Shown here: positions 15,591 through 26,765 of the stretch, one piece after another
How positions within the stretch are numbered: position 1 is the first letter of the stretch
Layout: every line of letters starts with the position of its first letter
Source of the DNA: Lachnospiraceae bacterium
Lineage (GTDB): Bacteria; Bacillota; Clostridia; Lachnospirales; Lachnospiraceae
Assembly: GCA_014804365.1 (NCBI GenBank)
Contig: JAAUZX010000062.1
Location: 1-53,776, forward strand
Reading direction: 5' to 3'
DNA length: 53,776 bases
Notes under the pieces: model-generated
The model's database searches: none
Told to the model about the DNA's origin: nothing
The model's input: the letters and a program-made list of their open reading frames with translations, nothing else
Position numbers and translations under genes: made by a program

Positions 15591-18500
15591 CTATGAATCC
15601 ACTAAAATATTCTGTAAAGTTTCCATCAACTTCGGAATGTCAATCGGCTTTGCCACATGGTCATTCATTCCTGCGTCAAAGGCGCGCTGCCGGTCTTCCT
15701 CAAAAGCGTTGGCAGTCATTGCCACAATCGGGATATTCGCCTTGGCAGGGTCATCAAGCGCACGGATCGTCCGGGAAGCCTCATAGCCGTCCATCACCGG
15801 CATTTGAATATCCATCAGAATCAAATCATAGGTGCCTGCCTGCGCCGTCTTCATCTTCTCGACAGCCTCTGTTCCGTCATCCGCCGTATCAATAATCAGA
15901 CCGACTTCCTCCAGAACCGTTTTGGCAATTTCCTGGTTCAGCTCATTGTCTTCTACCAAGAGGATCTTTTTACCGGAAAGAAACTGTCCGGACATATCCT
16001 CTTCCTCAATTTCCTCCGTCTCCCTGTACTGTGCCGTCAGAATCTCCTTAAGCTCTGACAGGAACAGCGGCTTGGAGCAGAACTCCGTAACACCTGCCTC
16101 TTTTGCTTCCGCCTCAATATCGGCCCAGTCATACGCCGTAAGGATAATAATGATTGCTTCATCCCCAATGATTCTGCGCAGCCGTCTGGCCGTCTCGACA
16201 CCGTTAAGGTCTGGAATCAGCCAGTCAATCAGAATTACGCTGAAAGGGTCATTTTGCTCCAAAGCAAATTCCGCCCGGATGACAGCCTCCTCTCCCCGCG
16301 TTGTCCAATCAGCCCGCATACCAATGGATGAAAGCATCTTGCTCACGCTGGTACAGGTAAGCGTATCGTCATCCACGACCAGCGCACGAAGATCTTTAAG
16401 CTGTTCCAAATATTCCATATCATCGCTGTCACCTTTGACACGGAACCGGAAGGAAACCACAAACTCTGAGCCCTTCCCTTCCTCACTGGTTACATTAATC
16501 GTTCCATCCATCAAGTCAACAATATTTTTAGTAATGGCAAGTCCCAATCCCGTCCCTTGAATACCGCTGACAGTAGAAGTCTGTTCCCGCTCGAAGGGTT
16601 CAAACAGGTGTGCCAGAAATTCTTTGCTCATACCGATACCGGTATCTTTAATCCGAAACTGATACGCTGCGTATCCTTCCGGCGCGTCATCTGTCTGAAT
16701 AATGCGGACGCTGACGCTTCCGCCGGGTTTCGTGTATTTCATGGAGTTGCCGAGGATATTCAGCAACACCTGATTCAAGCGAAGTCTGTCACAGATAATC
16801 GTCTCGTTTGTAACATCCAGCGTATCCATATAGAATGAGAGCTGCTTTGCTTTGACATCCGATTGCACGATGGTTTTCAGGTCATGCAGGATCTCCGGGA
16901 GGCTCGTCTCATTCTCTTCAATCTTGACCTTTCCGCTCTCAATGCGGCTCATATCCAGTATATCATTAATCAGGCTCAACAGATGTTTGCCGGATGTAAG
17001 AATTTTTCCTAGATAACTTTTTACCTGCTCCTGATTTTCAATGTGGGTGACCGCCAATGATGTAAAACCGATAATCGCATTCATTGGTGTCCGAATATCA
17101 TGTGACATATTGTTCAGGAACGTAGTCTTTGCGATATTCGCATGCTGCGCTTCCGCAAGAGCCTCCTCTAAAATTGCATTCTGTTCCTGCTCCTTGCGGA
17201 CAATCTCGTCAATATTCCTGAATCCGGCAAGGAAAAAATCATCTCTGTTGCCTCCATTTCCATCCTCCGTCAGGTATGGCAAACAGGTAAACTGGTAAAT
17301 ATGTATTGCGTCGCCGCTAAGCACCCGGTAGGTTCCGGAATATTCCGCGTCGGAATTCAATTTTTCCACAATTCGCTCCAACGCAAGAGCCTCTGTCATA
17401 TACTGCCTGTCTTCGGAAAAAACACAGTTTTCGATATAGCGGTGAAGAATCTCGTCATGGGATAATTCTTTATAGTTATCCTGTTCCAATCCGGCAGCGT
17501 CAGAGCCGGTCATTTTTATAATCCTGGCAGCCCCGCTCCGGGCATTAACCGCATAGACATCCAGATAGTCACGGCTCAGGGTGTTGACAATAGCAAGCTG
17601 CGCTTCCAGTTCCCGATTCGCGCGTTCGGTGGTATCAAGGATTTTTTGTTTCCACCGCGCACGCAGCCAAAGAGTTATCATTATAGCTGTACCCGCAGCG
17701 AACAGCAGCACCACCAGCGCCATTATCTCCGGATGCGCCCGCATATACTGACTTAGTGTCACATTCCCGGGCGCGTTCGCGGTATACTTTGTGATGATGT
17801 TGTTCATGGAATCATTCGGCATCTCGTGGATGCATTTGTTCAGTATGGTAATCAGCTCATGATCGCAGCTGTTTCTGACATACATTTTGAAGTCAAAGCT
17901 CATGGAATCAACTATACTGAATTGCAGCGAATCCGTAGGATCGCTGTTTACAAATGACTGCGCCGTATAGGTATAAACATACGTGGCATCTGCATCTCCG
18001 GCAAGAACAGCTTCCAAAGCGCTTTCCCTGTCTGGATAGCTCAGAACCTTAGCATCTCCTATCAAGTCTTTCTCAATGGGCATGTCACCCTGCACATCTG
18101 CCACGGCCAACGTGGAAATCTTACCGCTGAAATCCTTTCTGGTCACCTGTGCCATACCTGTACTCATATAGGCATTGGTATAAAATCCATTACTTTGATG
18201 GTTCTCCGCTTTCCCTTGGAACTGCCGCCAGTCAATGACTACATCCACACTATTGTTACGCGCAAGATTGTAGTAATCCGCCCGGTCCTCCGGAACCACA
18301 ATTTCATAAGGCAACCCGGCCAGATCCATGAGTCCTGCAAAATATTCCGGCAAAATTCCCTTTAATTCACCGTCCTCCACATAGGAATAGGGCTTTCTGT
18401 CACCCATGGAAGTAACGGTAATCTTTTTCTTTCCGGAAACAACATCCTGAATATAGGCAAGCTCCCTGTCGTTAAACGAAAAACCGGAGGCAATAGTATT

Positions 18501-19268
18501 TCCATAATATTCATAAAACAGGATATTCGACCAATCCCCTTCATTGATATTCATCTGGTCAATGGCATAATTGATCTCAGCAAGCAGATCCCTATCGTCT
18601 TTTCTGACAATAGCGTAGAAATAATCCGTTTCAATCACGTCCAGCGTTTTTTCATGTTCCGCCCTTCGCAGATTACTGGAGAGAATAGCGTCAATCTCGC
18701 CGCTTTGCAGAGCCTCCGTAAGCTGACCGGCATCCGCATACTCCACTGCCTCATAAGAGAAGCCGTTCCCCTCTGCGAATTCAGCAAGGCTCTGATTCTG
18801 GCTACTTCCAGGCACAACGCCCACTTTCATACCGTCATAGGTGGCATAATTGCCGGAGAGCAGACTGGTGTTATAAGCCCGAATGGACAGAATCGTGCTG
18901 TTTCTTCCGATTGGAAGTGAGAAAGCGTATTTTTCCTGCCGCTCCGGCGTTTTTCTCGCAGACGTCACCACATCAATCTCACCGTTATCCAGCATATCGA
19001 GCATATCTTCCCAAGACTTGTCATATCCGCTGAATACAAAGTTCAGGTGTGAATATTGGGAAACAAGGTTCAAAAATTCCACCCCGTATCCCGTAAGATC
19101 GCCATCCTCATCTTCCATGTGATAGCCGTCAAAATAGAAAACGCCCGCTCTCACCGTCCTGTTATTCGCCTGCTCCGTCGCATTTGTCACAAAGCTCGGT
19201 AATAGGAGCAAAAAGCATACCAATAAGGTAATTATTCGTTTTCTGTTCCGTGCATTTATCTTCAACAT
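15591..19268 (-). CDS. BvgS-like hybrid sensor histidine kinase
   Basis: This 1225-aa protein starts with a signal or anchor segment ([15 protein letters not shown]). Two periplasmic-binding-protein type 3 (SBP_bac_3) sensor domains follow, about residues 35-260 and 270-500. A membrane segment lies near 510-535 and a PAS-like linker runs to about 700. HisKA follows with phospho-His in [15 protein letters not shown] near 722, then the HATPase domain (N box [12 protein letters not shown] near 841, GTGLGLAI). Two receiver domains end the protein: REC1 with VVDDD and ILIDWLIPD near 1015, and REC2 with LVEDNE and [13 protein letters not shown] near 1149. It would sense an amino acid or similar solute and pass phosphate through REC domains. 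No HPt or DNA-binding partner is encoded nearby. Confidence 0.9.
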   Translation of the reverse strand: MLKINARNRKRIITLLVCFLLLLPSFVTNATEQANNRTVRAGVFYFDGYHMEDEDGDLTGYGVEFLNLVSQYSHLNFVFSGYDKSWEDMLDMLDNGEIDVVTSARKTPERQEKYAFSLPIGRNSTILSIRAYNTSLLSGNYATYDGMKVGVVPGSSQNQSLAEFAEGNGFSYEAVEYADAGQLTEALQSGEIDAILSSNLRRAEHEKTLDVIETDYFYAIVRKDDRDLLAEINYAIDQMNINEGDWSNILFYEYYGNTIASGFSFNDRELAYIQDVVSGKKKITVTSMGDRKPYSYVEDGELKGILPEYFAGLMDLAGLPYEIVVPEDRADYYNLARNNSVDVVIDWRQFQGKAENHQSNGFYTNAYMSTGMAQVTRKDFSGKISTLAVADVQGDMPIEKDLIGDAKVLSYPDRESALEAVLAGDADATYVYTYTAQSFVNSDPTDSLQFSIVDSMSFDFKMYVRNSCDHELITILNKCIHEMPNDSMNNIITKYTANAPGNVTLSQYMRAHPEIMALVVLLFAAGTAIMITLWLRARWKQKILDTTERANRELEAQLAIVNTLSRDYLDVYAVNARSGAARIIKMTGSDAAGLEQDNYKELSHDEILHRYIENCVFSEDRQYMTEALALERIVEKLNSDAEYSGTYRVLSGDAIHIYQFTCLPYLTEDGNGGNRDDFFLAGFRNIDEIVRKEQEQNAILEEALAEAQHANIAKTTFLNNMSHDIRTPMNAIIGFTSLAVTHIENQEQVKSYLGKILTSGKHLLSLINDILDMSRIESGKVKIEENETSLPEILHDLKTIVQSDVKAKQLSFYMDTLDVTNETIICDRLRLNQVLLNILGNSMKYTKPGGSVSVRIIQTDDAPEGYAAYQFRIKDTGIGMSKEFLAHLFEPFEREQTSTVSGIQGTGLGLAITKNIVDLMDGTINVTSEEGKGSEFVVSFRFRVKGDSDDMEYLEQLKDLRALVVDDDTLTCTSVSKMLSSIGMRADWTTRGEEAVIRAEFALEQNDPFSVILIDWLIPDLNGVETARRLRRIIGDEAIIIILTAYDWADIEAEAKEAGVTEFCSKPLFLSELKEILTAQYRETEEIEEEDMSGQFLSGKKILLVEDNELNQEIAKTVLEEVGLIIDTADDGTEAVEKMKTAQAGTYDLILMDIQMPVMDGYEASRTIRALDDPAKANIPIVAMTANAFEEDRQRAFDAGMNDHVAKPIDIPKLMETLQNILVDS

Positions 19269-19476
19269 TATTAGTCTTTCTTTCCTTCCGCTTCTATCTT
19301 TTTGTTCACTATCCTTTTATCAATAAAATATCCAATTTCACAGACTGCCGCCGTTCCAAACAATAAGCTGTTTTTGCAATAAACCAAGTAACAATAGAAA
19401 AAATATCTTTCGAAAAACAGTATATACCAAACACACAAAATATACAAGGAATTGATTGTCCCCTGAATTATATAAA

Positions 19477-19510
19477 AAATAAAGTCTCGGAAATTCAACG
19501 TTTCCGAGAC
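19477..19510 (-). terminator. Strong terminator next to the gdhA 3'-end copy
   Basis: Perfect 10-bp arms GTCTCGGAAA (19484-19493) and TTTCCGAGAC (19501-19510) are followed on the minus strand by TTTATTTTTT. It sits just past the duplicated gdhA end and may be the original gdhA terminator. An open frame that starts with TTG inside this hairpin (19271-19498) is therefore not called. Confidence 0.8.
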
Positions 19511-19542
19511 CTTTCTTTATCACCTATTTTTTGTAAAAAATC

Positions 19543-19580
19543 TTATACGATACCCTGTGCCTTCATAGCCGCTTCTGAGG
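19543..19580 (-). pseudogene. Duplicated 3' end of gdhA (attachment-site-like)
   Basis: The minus strand encodes an ending MKAQGIV plus stop, identical to the end of GdhA at 21367. Eighteen bases (19553-19570) are identical to 21377-21394. Upstream the similarity stops at once. It is either an attachment-site duplication left when an element entered the gdhA 3' end, or the remnant of a tandem gdhA copy. Confidence 0.55.
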
Positions 19581-19718
19581 GTTCTGCGAATTTACTGAGG
19601 TTTTGAGGTTAGTTGTATACCGTGTGTATATAGCGATTGTCTGACAATTTCGGTTTACTTCAATTATCTCAATATAACAAATCCTTATCGTTGCAACATA
19701 TTTTATGACGCAATGATA

Positions 19719-19916
19719 TTAATCCCAGTTTATTGCCTCATGAGGGATGGTTCCGTTTTCTTCCCTATCTCTTCGTCCCTCCTCTAGAGCTTGTATCTCA
19801 TCTGGCTCCGTCGGTACTTCCGGAACAAATTTTACAAGAACCCTATATAATACTTCAATATCATCATCAGGTATCATTTCTATTAATCCGTGTAACATCT
19901 CTTTGCTCATGTCCAT
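19719..19916 (-). CDS. Putative antitoxin of a RelE-type toxin-antitoxin pair
   Basis: The 65-aa acidic protein starts with a helical segment, MSKEMLHGLIEMIPDDDIEVLYRVL, and ends in a proline- and glutamate-rich disordered part. That is typical of small antitoxins that wrap around a RelE/ParE toxin, although no DNA-binding fold is evident. It follows the toxin gene by 7 bp in the same direction, so the order is toxin first. AGGAGG precedes the start. The role is inferred mainly from the neighbour. Confidence 0.6.
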   Translation of the reverse strand: MDMSKEMLHGLIEMIPDDDIEVLYRVLVKFVPEVPTEPDEIQALEEGRRDREENGTIPHEAINWD

Positions 19917-19923
19917 ATGCCTC

Positions 19924-20175
19924 CTATAATTTTTTATATGCCTGACCTCTTGGAATAATATTATCTATAAAAATAGTATCATTTTCCGGTGTAAATAGAA
20001 CTCTTAAATCACCAACTCGCAAACGATATCCATTTTCTGCACCTTGTAATTTCTTAATATCTCCAAAAGGTATTTTTTCAATTGCATCCTTTAAACGCTT
20101 TTTAGTTGGCTTATCAACTGAATTTATATATTTAACTGCTTTTCTACTATATTCAATTTGCATTTTAGTATTCAT
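19924..20175 (-). CDS. RelE/ParE family toxin
   Basis: The 83-aa protein fits the RelE fold: QIEYSRKAVKYINSVDKPTKKRLKDAI (two helices), then a beta sheet with LQGAENGYRLRVGDLRVLFT, where the RLRVGDLRV strand pair is typical. RelE proteins cut mRNA in the ribosome; ParE relatives block gyrase. It is the first gene of the pair and ends 7 bp before the antitoxin gene. A second in-frame ATG at residue 5 is a possible start; GGGAGG is close to the first. Confidence 0.8.
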   Translation of the reverse strand: MNTKMQIEYSRKAVKYINSVDKPTKKRLKDAIEKIPFGDIKKLQGAENGYRLRVGDLRVLFTPENDTIFIDNIIPRGQAYKKL

Positions 20176-20360
20176 TTTCCTCCCTGTCGTTTTTTATCTT
20201 ATGCAAACACATATCTCAAACCATTATCACTACTAGCATCAATGTATGTTTATATAAACTTTGTTTGAAATATATGTCGCAAAGTTGAATTATTTAAATT
20301 GAAAGGAAGTATTTCTTTTATGTAAAAACCATTCATTATCAACATCTTTTTTCACAAATT

Positions 20361-20807
20361 CTAATAATATTTTTCCGTATATATATATCCTGTAATATTT
20401 TTCAATTTTAAATTTATTTCTATATCCAATCTTTGTTTTTCAAAGTCAGATTTTTTCAATGGAATTAATGTTCCAAAAGAAAGATCTTGTTCGTGAATCG
20501 AAAAAAATGTTTCTAATGGTTCTTTGTTCTCTACAATAATACCATTAATTATAATCTGTTTTTTTAAAGAAAAACATCGCCATTTCCATACAAGTGAAAA
20601 TGTAATGCTCCTCTTAGATCAAATAGTCCAATGCACCTTTCGTAGTCTGTATCTTCCTTATTTCTGATATTAGTTTCCTCGACAATAAAATATCCTCTTT
20701 CCTTAGATATATTTTGTGTATTTATCTGTTTTTGACAATTTAAGCTGCAAACATGCAATTATAACACTCAATCCTGCAATTACTATTTCACAAATTCCAT
20801 TTATCAT
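20361..20807 (-). pseudogene. Broken gene for a membrane-anchored protein
   Basis: Three consecutive frames join into one protein of about 148 codons. From an ATG at 20807 comes a membrane anchor, GICEIVIAGLSVIIACLQLK. After a shift comes KERGYFIVEETNIRNKEDTD, then LHFHLYGNGDVF. After a second shift in an A/T homopolymer run near 20565 comes a part with INGIIVENKEPLETFF, ending at a stop at 20361-20363. The family is not recognised. It lies in the AT-rich insert with the toxin-antitoxin pair. The indels could be real decay or sequence errors. Confidence 0.5.
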
Positions 20808-21295
20808 TTGCTTTATCTGTCTATCTTGAATCCAGCTTTTATTTAATTCAGTCTTCCCCCTCTTGGCAATACACCCTATGCAATGGTTATATCATCATAC
20901 CCAGAACATCTATCCTTTAAATTACTCACACGCAATCTATAATCATTTTTATAAACTTGCACCCAAGCTATTATTTGTAATCATACTAAAGTTTCAAATA
21001 TTTTTCAATAGAAGTCAATAAGATATAAATGCAGATGAATCAACATACTCACATAACTATAACAAAAAAATAATAAATCATGAACAAAAATTCGCTAAAA
21101 ATGTGATTGCTGAATACACTCATAATAGCAAAAATCACATAGCTGTTACACATATGTTCAGCGTAAATCATATTTCAAAAACCTTTTAAAGCTATGTGTA
21201 TCACTTGTATACCACGTGTATATAACGACCTCAAAACAATGGAAATTCTCTCAAATTTATGAATATCCTGATAATTCTTTTATACTATAAGCGTA
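20808..21295. other. AT-rich stretch without a supported gene
   Basis: About 490 bases are strongly AT-rich, with no credible reading frame on either strand. One 9-bp inverted repeat, CACATAGCT (21136-21144) and AGCTATGTG (21190-21198), and a 24-base sequence at 21208 resembling the one at 19613 (21 of 24 bases equal) are the only structure seen. Confidence 0.6.
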
Positions 21296-21333
21296 TAAAG
21301 AAAAGTCCCACAAACACAATGTTTATAGGACTT
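21296..21333 (-). terminator. Terminator after gdhA
   Basis: AAGTCC and CAAAC (21303-21315) pair with GTTT and GGACTT (21321-21333). The minus strand continues TTTTCTTT. It lies about 35 bases past the gdhA stop. Confidence 0.7.
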
Positions 21334-21366
21334 ATCCACATCTTTTATTATCTTAGGAATTTATGA

Positions 21367-22797
<1,431 letters not shown>

Positions 22798-22907
22798 TTA
22801 GCATATTAACGCGTAAAAATTTCATGAAAATACTGTACCGTTTTTTGACATATTGTACAATGATACTTATATGCATAAATACATGTATACAAAATTTGAT
22901 ACAAGGT

Positions 22908-23339
22908 TTACAAAAATTCCTTCAATTTCTCTATATTTTTCTGCTCGAAATCCACCAGCTCCTGAGCCAATTCCACTGTCTCATCCGCCGCCAGACCGTT
23001 ATGTTTCATTGCCTTCCACATGCTGGTGATTCCTCTGCTGCTCCCCTGTATCATCATTTCGGCCAAATGTTCCCTGCTGACATTAAACGCCGTATTGGCA
23101 TGAATACTTCCCTTTAACATCATGTCCGCAATCTGGTTGCCACGATATACTTCTCCCTCATCTCTCAGAATCTGATCCAGCGCCTTATTATGGATCTCGG
23201 AATAATGCAGCGACTGTCTGGCTAACTGCAAAGAGAAATCATCATTTCCGATCTTATCAAGAATCGTATCAATCGCAGTCATTCCCATCTCCGTATTTCT
23301 CTGCACTTCCCATAATATTTTCGCATCATCATGTTTCAA
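22908..23339 (-). CDS. Hypothetical all-helical protein (four-helix-bundle-like)
   Basis: The 143-aa protein is predicted to be almost wholly helical: an amphipathic stretch ILWEVQRNTEMGMTAIDTIL, then SLHYSEIHNKALDQIL, a central part with several Met and His residues, and a C-terminal AQELVDFEQKNIEKLKEFL. The spacing resembles ferritin-like or DUF-type four-helix bundles of Clostridia, but no metal ligand set is clear. No family is assigned. GGAGGAGAA-type sequence precedes the ATG. It is a single gene between gdhA and the SH3 protein gene. Confidence 0.7.
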   Translation of the reverse strand: MKHDDAKILWEVQRNTEMGMTAIDTILDKIGNDDFSLQLARQSLHYSEIHNKALDQILRDEGEVYRGNQIADMMLKGSIHANTAFNVSREHLAEMMIQGSSRGITSMWKAMKHNGLAADETVELAQELVDFEQKNIEKLKEFL

Positions 23340-23381
23340 AATATTCTCCTCCTTCTTTGCTGCGCATATATCCTATAGAAT

Positions 23382-23414
23382 AAAAAAGAGTATGAGACTT
23401 CTCCCATACTCTTT
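23382..23414 (-). terminator. Terminator after the SH3-domain protein gene
   Basis: AAAGAGTATG (23385-23394) pairs with CATACTCTTT (23405-23414). The minus strand then reads TTTTTTA. It lies 30 bases past the stop of the gene ending at 23444. Confidence 0.85.
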
Positions 23415-23443
23415 ATCTTTACCAATATTTACTTCTTTAATCG

Positions 23444-24757
23444 TTACTCCACATAATCTGACTTCACGTATGCGGTTCTGCCATTGTACTTGATCTTCGT
23501 CCAGCCGTCTGCCTGCTTCATGATCACTTCCAGTTTCTCACCCACATATGCAGTTCCCAGCTTCTCACCGCTCTCACTGGCCGATGCACGAATACGAACA
23601 TTCTCTGTCACGGTCACCGTTCCGGTCGTCTCTACGTCGTCATTATTCGTCTGCGCCTGCTGCTCCGGCTCTTCCTGTGTCTCCTCGGGTTCGGGTGCTT
23701 CTGCCTGCTTGGTCTCGGAAGGCTCTAAGTATTCGCTCTTGATGTAAGCTTCTCTGCCTTCATAGCTGATCTTACTCCAGCCGTTTCCTTTTTCTTCCAA
23801 CAGGGTAAACTCATCCCCCACTGCAGCCTTTCCCAGCTTATCGGCAGTCTCGCTGTCCGATGTCCTGATATTTACGACATCCGTCGCTTTGACCTTTGTC
23901 ACGATAATAGAAGGTTCCTCAGACTCTGTTTCGGTCTCCGGTGTCTCTTCGGAAGGCTCATCCCCTTCTGCGGAAGGTTCTTCCTCGTCTGCCGGCGTAC
24001 TGCTGCCTTCGGCACGTGCCAGCGCCTCGCCGACGTTCTTATCGATTTCCGTATTCAAATCCAGAATGAAATCCGCCAGCGTCTCATCTTCGGCAACCAT
24101 GTCATTAAATGCCGCAGCAACCTTATTGTTCAGATCAATCACATCGTCCTGCAGATTTACCTCCCGAATGTAATTGAGCACATTCTCGTCTTCTTCACCG
24201 TCCTCATTGAGATAATACTTTCCGTTCTCATCGGTACAGACATAATATGTGCGCAAGCCCGGGATCGGCTTGTCATAATCAGCGAATTTTACTTCATTAT
24301 AGACATATGCGATATACGTGCCATCTTTAGGACCGGTCTTCGTGTAGACTTCCACAGTCGGATATGATTCGATATACTTGCTCGTCTCCTGCGCTTTAAG
24401 TATCTCCATAGCGTCCAGATGGTCTATCAGCCCGTCCATGGTATCGGTATCACCCTCCACCATTGCCTCGTAATACGTGTTGAACAGTTCATTAATCTCC
24501 GGTACAGCATCCTGTACAAGCGGCACCTCCGGTATGTCGGCCATCGTATCCGACATATCGACATCTTCTGTTGCTTCCGTACTTTCTTCTTCTGCGTTTT
24601 TTCTCTTATTTGCATTGATCGCTATGGTAACAGTGACCGCTACACAGATCACTAACATAACAGGCATAATAATCTTGGAATATCTGAACAGCCAATTCTT
24701 AAAAGCTTCCAGCTTGGCTTTGATAAAATCCGGTATATTATTATTGGATGTATTCAT
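23444..24757 (-). CDS. Membrane-anchored protein with two bacterial SH3 domains
   Basis: The protein of 437 aa starts at the ATG at 24757 after AGGAAAGG. A short cytoplasmic part is followed by one membrane segment (IIMPVMLVICVAVTVTIAI) and an acidic linker. A globular domain of about 150 residues has no clear family. Two SH3_3 repeats end it, VNIRTSDSETADKLGKA and VRIRASASESGEKLGTA, each ending in a WxKIxYxGRxAYxKSxY motif. The repeats are separated by Glu/Pro-rich linkers. Bacterial SH3 domains bind peptidoglycan peptides, so it probably acts at the cell wall. It is a single-gene unit with its own terminator. Confidence 0.8.
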   Translation of the reverse strand: MNTSNNNIPDFIKAKLEAFKNWLFRYSKIIMPVMLVICVAVTVTIAINANKRKNAEEESTEATEDVDMSDTMADIPEVPLVQDAVPEINELFNTYYEAMVEGDTDTMDGLIDHLDAMEILKAQETSKYIESYPTVEVYTKTGPKDGTYIAYVYNEVKFADYDKPIPGLRTYYVCTDENGKYYLNEDGEEDENVLNYIREVNLQDDVIDLNNKVAAAFNDMVAEDETLADFILDLNTEIDKNVGEALARAEGSSTPADEEEPSAEGDEPSEETPETETESEEPSIIVTKVKATDVVNIRTSDSETADKLGKAAVGDEFTLLEEKGNGWSKISYEGREAYIKSEYLEPSETKQAEAPEPEETQEEPEQQAQTNNDDVETTGTVTVTENVRIRASASESGEKLGTAYVGEKLEVIMKQADGWTKIKYNGRTAYVKSDYVE

Positions 24758-24818
24758 ATACAACAACCTTTCCTAATCTCTGGCCTGCGGCTGTATAAAA
24801 TGCCGCAGACAAGTACAA

Positions 24819-24890
24819 TGCACCCGACAGGACTCGAACCTGCATCAAAGGCGTCGGAGGCCTACGTTTTATCCATTAGACTACGGGTGC
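24819..24890 (-). tRNA. tRNA-Arg (CCG)
   Basis: The minus strand gives a 72-nt cloverleaf: acceptor GCACCCG with CGGGTGC, a D arm starting GTCTAATGGATAA, anticodon loop CTCCGAC with anticodon CCG (reads CGG), and T loop TTCGAGT. One D-stem mismatch (C-A) is present. CCA is not encoded. Confidence 0.9.
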
Positions 24891-24976
24891 CCGCTATCAG
24901 AACAAAATTGTTACGATTTTGTTACATCTTGATTATCATACCATAAGCCGGCACCATTGTCCAGTAAACTAATTAA

Positions 24977-25864
24977 TTAAACAATAATTTCCTCTATTTC
25001 CGCTTTTTTTCTGCTGTAACGGTACAGGTGATATGACAGGATCTCCTCCGGCTCCACCTGTGTCATATTGACTTCCTCCACCATCCGGCGATAGTAACCG
25101 TACTGCTGGTTTTTATCATCCGGCAGAAGTAGCACCTCGTGAACAGAGCTGGGCAGAATCAGCAGATCCGACTGTATTTTCTCCGCCAGCTCCCTTATTT
25201 TATCCGAATAAAGCATCGCAGATGCCCCGTACATCTTATCGCGATTGGTCAGTACATACAGCTGCACCTCCTCCGTCTCCTCAATCCTGATCCCGGTCGT
25301 CTCCTCGATCAGCTTCTGCATTGGAACCAGAATCTCCGGCTTATTCCGCCTCATATTATGCTGTGCAGTCTGAAACAGTACGTCAGCCGTCTGCTTCCAC
25401 ATATCCATATGACTGTTGTGGATCAGAATAGACGCTTTGCCTAATACTTTCTCGTCCATTCCGTAGTAGAACACCACCGCCAGATCATTCCATCTGAAAT
25501 GGGGAACGTCATTTAACAGTGTCCTGTTCTTCTCATAGTTGACGATCTTATGAAATATTCTGTCTTTCACACGTGCATATTCTTTAAAGAAGTCCACATC
25601 CAGATCAATATCACGCACCTGCTCCTCATAAAGTGCCACGATCCCATCCACGACCTTAGGCAACGCACATCCTCCGCAATACTGCCGGTAAGGCTCTTCT
25701 AAATATATGGTGGGCGATACCCTGTCCGACTCTCTCATCATAATCACTCCCGTCAGACGGATATCATTGTTTTTTACTACATTGATTACTCTGATCTCAT
25801 AGTCCGCTCCCATTCTGTCCTTAAGCAGACTCACCGTATTTTCTACAAATTCTTTATAATCCAT
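24977..25864 (-). CDS. DUF5688-like protein
   Basis: The 295-aa protein starts at the ATG at 25864 after GAGGAGA. It has the layout of DUF5688 proteins common in Lachnospiraceae: MDYKEFVENTVSLLKDRMG, then a YLEEPYRQYCGG motif, a VPHFRWNDLAVVFYYG motif, and a C-terminal LLLPDDKNQQYGYYRRMVEEVN. The function is unknown. It is likely cytosolic, with no signal or membrane segment. It lies alone, with a hairpin-rich leader upstream and tRNA-Arg downstream. Confidence 0.8.
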   Translation of the reverse strand: MDYKEFVENTVSLLKDRMGADYEIRVINVVKNNDIRLTGVIMMRESDRVSPTIYLEEPYRQYCGGCALPKVVDGIVALYEEQVRDIDLDVDFFKEYARVKDRIFHKIVNYEKNRTLLNDVPHFRWNDLAVVFYYGMDEKVLGKASILIHNSHMDMWKQTADVLFQTAQHNMRRNKPEILVPMQKLIEETTGIRIEETEEVQLYVLTNRDKMYGASAMLYSDKIRELAEKIQSDLLILPSSVHEVLLLPDDKNQQYGYYRRMVEEVNMTQVEPEEILSYHLYRYSRKKAEIEEIIV

Positions 25865-25923
25865 TTCTCCTCTTTTCCCATTCTCTCCGGACCTAAAAAA
25901 TTTGTACATTACACATATCTCAC

Positions 25924-25970
25924 GGGAAATGCTTTCCCTGAAATCGAGTAGGGAAGATTTTCTCCCTACT
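25924..25970 (-). promoter_or_regulatory. Hairpin-rich leader of the DUF5688-like gene
   Basis: Two perfect hairpins lie in the leader: GGGAAA/TTTCCC (25924-25938) and AGTAGGGA/TCCCTACT (25947-25970). Neither has a T tract on the minus strand, so they are not plain terminators. No riboswitch class is recognised. Confidence 0.35.
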
Positions 25971-26028
25971 TGCCGCGCGACCCGTGCGCCACTTTAATGG
26001 CATACTTCCTTTGCATGGGTCTGCGCAT
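25966..26028 (-). other. 20-codon basic micro-ORF
   Basis: An ATG at 26028 opens 20 codons ending at a TAG at 25966-25968. The peptide is basic and begins MRRPMQRKYAI. No ribosome binding site is visible and the ATG lies just after the efp terminator, so it may be chance. The stop codon sits in a hairpin arm. Confidence 0.25.
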
Positions 26029-26030
26029 CA

Positions 26031-26064
26031 AAAAGACAATGGTCACTTTTGTTCCCATTGTCTT
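26031..26064 (-). terminator. Terminator after efp
   Basis: AAGACAATGG (26033-26042) pairs with CCATTGTCTT (26055-26064). The minus strand continues TTTTTG. Confidence 0.8.
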
Positions 26065-26094
26065 ATAGGCTCTAAAAACACATTACATTTCGAT

Positions 26095-26652
26095 TTATAC
26101 TCTGGAAAGATACTCGCCAGTTCTGGTATCGATCTTGATGACCTCGCCCTGCTCTACAAACAGCGGAACCATAACCTTAGCGCCTGTCTCCACGATGGCG
26201 GGTTTGGTAGCTCCCGTTGCCGTATCTCCCTTAAATCCCGGCTCTGTATCCGTAATCTCCAGCTCTACGAATAACGGCGGCTCAATCGCAAACACGTTGC
26301 CGTTATAAGAACAGATCTTTACCATCTCATTCTCTTTCACGAACTTCAGCGCATCACCGACTGCTTCCGCATTCAATGCGATCTGGTCGTAAGTCTCTGT
26401 ATCCATGAAATTGAACAGGTCGCCGTCCGAATATAAATACTGCATGTCTTTTCTGTCAATACGTGCCTGAGGGCATTTTTCAGTGGGTCTGAAAGTCTTC
26501 TCAACCACGCCTCCGTTGATGATGTTCTTCAGTTTCGTTCTCACAAATGCAGCGCCTTTACCGGGCTTTACATGCTGAAACTCGATTATCTGATAAACAT
26601 TGCCTTCAAACTCAATGGTAATACCGTTTCTGAAATCGCCTGCCGATATCAT
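26095..26652 (-). CDS. efp: Translation elongation factor P
   Basis: EF-P binds the ribosome between the P and E sites and relieves stalling at polyproline stretches. The 185-aa length is standard. The N-terminal KOW-like domain has [19 protein letters not shown] and the loop [10 protein letters not shown] with the tip lysine that is modified in many bacteria. The OB domains follow, with the conserved C-terminal [13 protein letters not shown]. It has its own terminator downstream and lies just after the aroQ gene in the direction of transcription, with a 113-bp gap. Confidence 0.96.
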   Translation of the reverse strand: MISAGDFRNGITIEFEGNVYQIIEFQHVKPGKGAAFVRTKLKNIINGGVVEKTFRPTEKCPQARIDRKDMQYLYSDGDLFNFMDTETYDQIALNAEAVGDALKFVKENEMVKICSYNGNVFAIEPPLFVELEITDTEPGFKGDTATGATKPAIVETGAKVMVPLFVEQGEVIKIDTRTGEYLSRV

Positions 26653-26765
26653 ATAATAATCCTCCTAAATTTTCACAAGTATAATTCTTACTTAGTTTAT
26701 ACTATAAAGTTTGTTTTTTCAACCTCTTTCCCAAAAAAAAACCAAAAATCCAAAAATCAAAAGTT

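Noticed and set aside
19271..19498. Open frame of 75 codons for a two-helix membrane protein just before the hybrid kinase
   Set aside because: Its only start is a TTG inside a strong terminator hairpin and its first codons are the T tract. No ribosome site is visible. It is most likely the leader of the kinase gene.
24785..24808. CTGCGG/CCGCAG hairpin between tRNA-Arg and the SH3 gene as a terminator
   Set aside because: No T tract follows on either strand, and the stem is only 6 bp.
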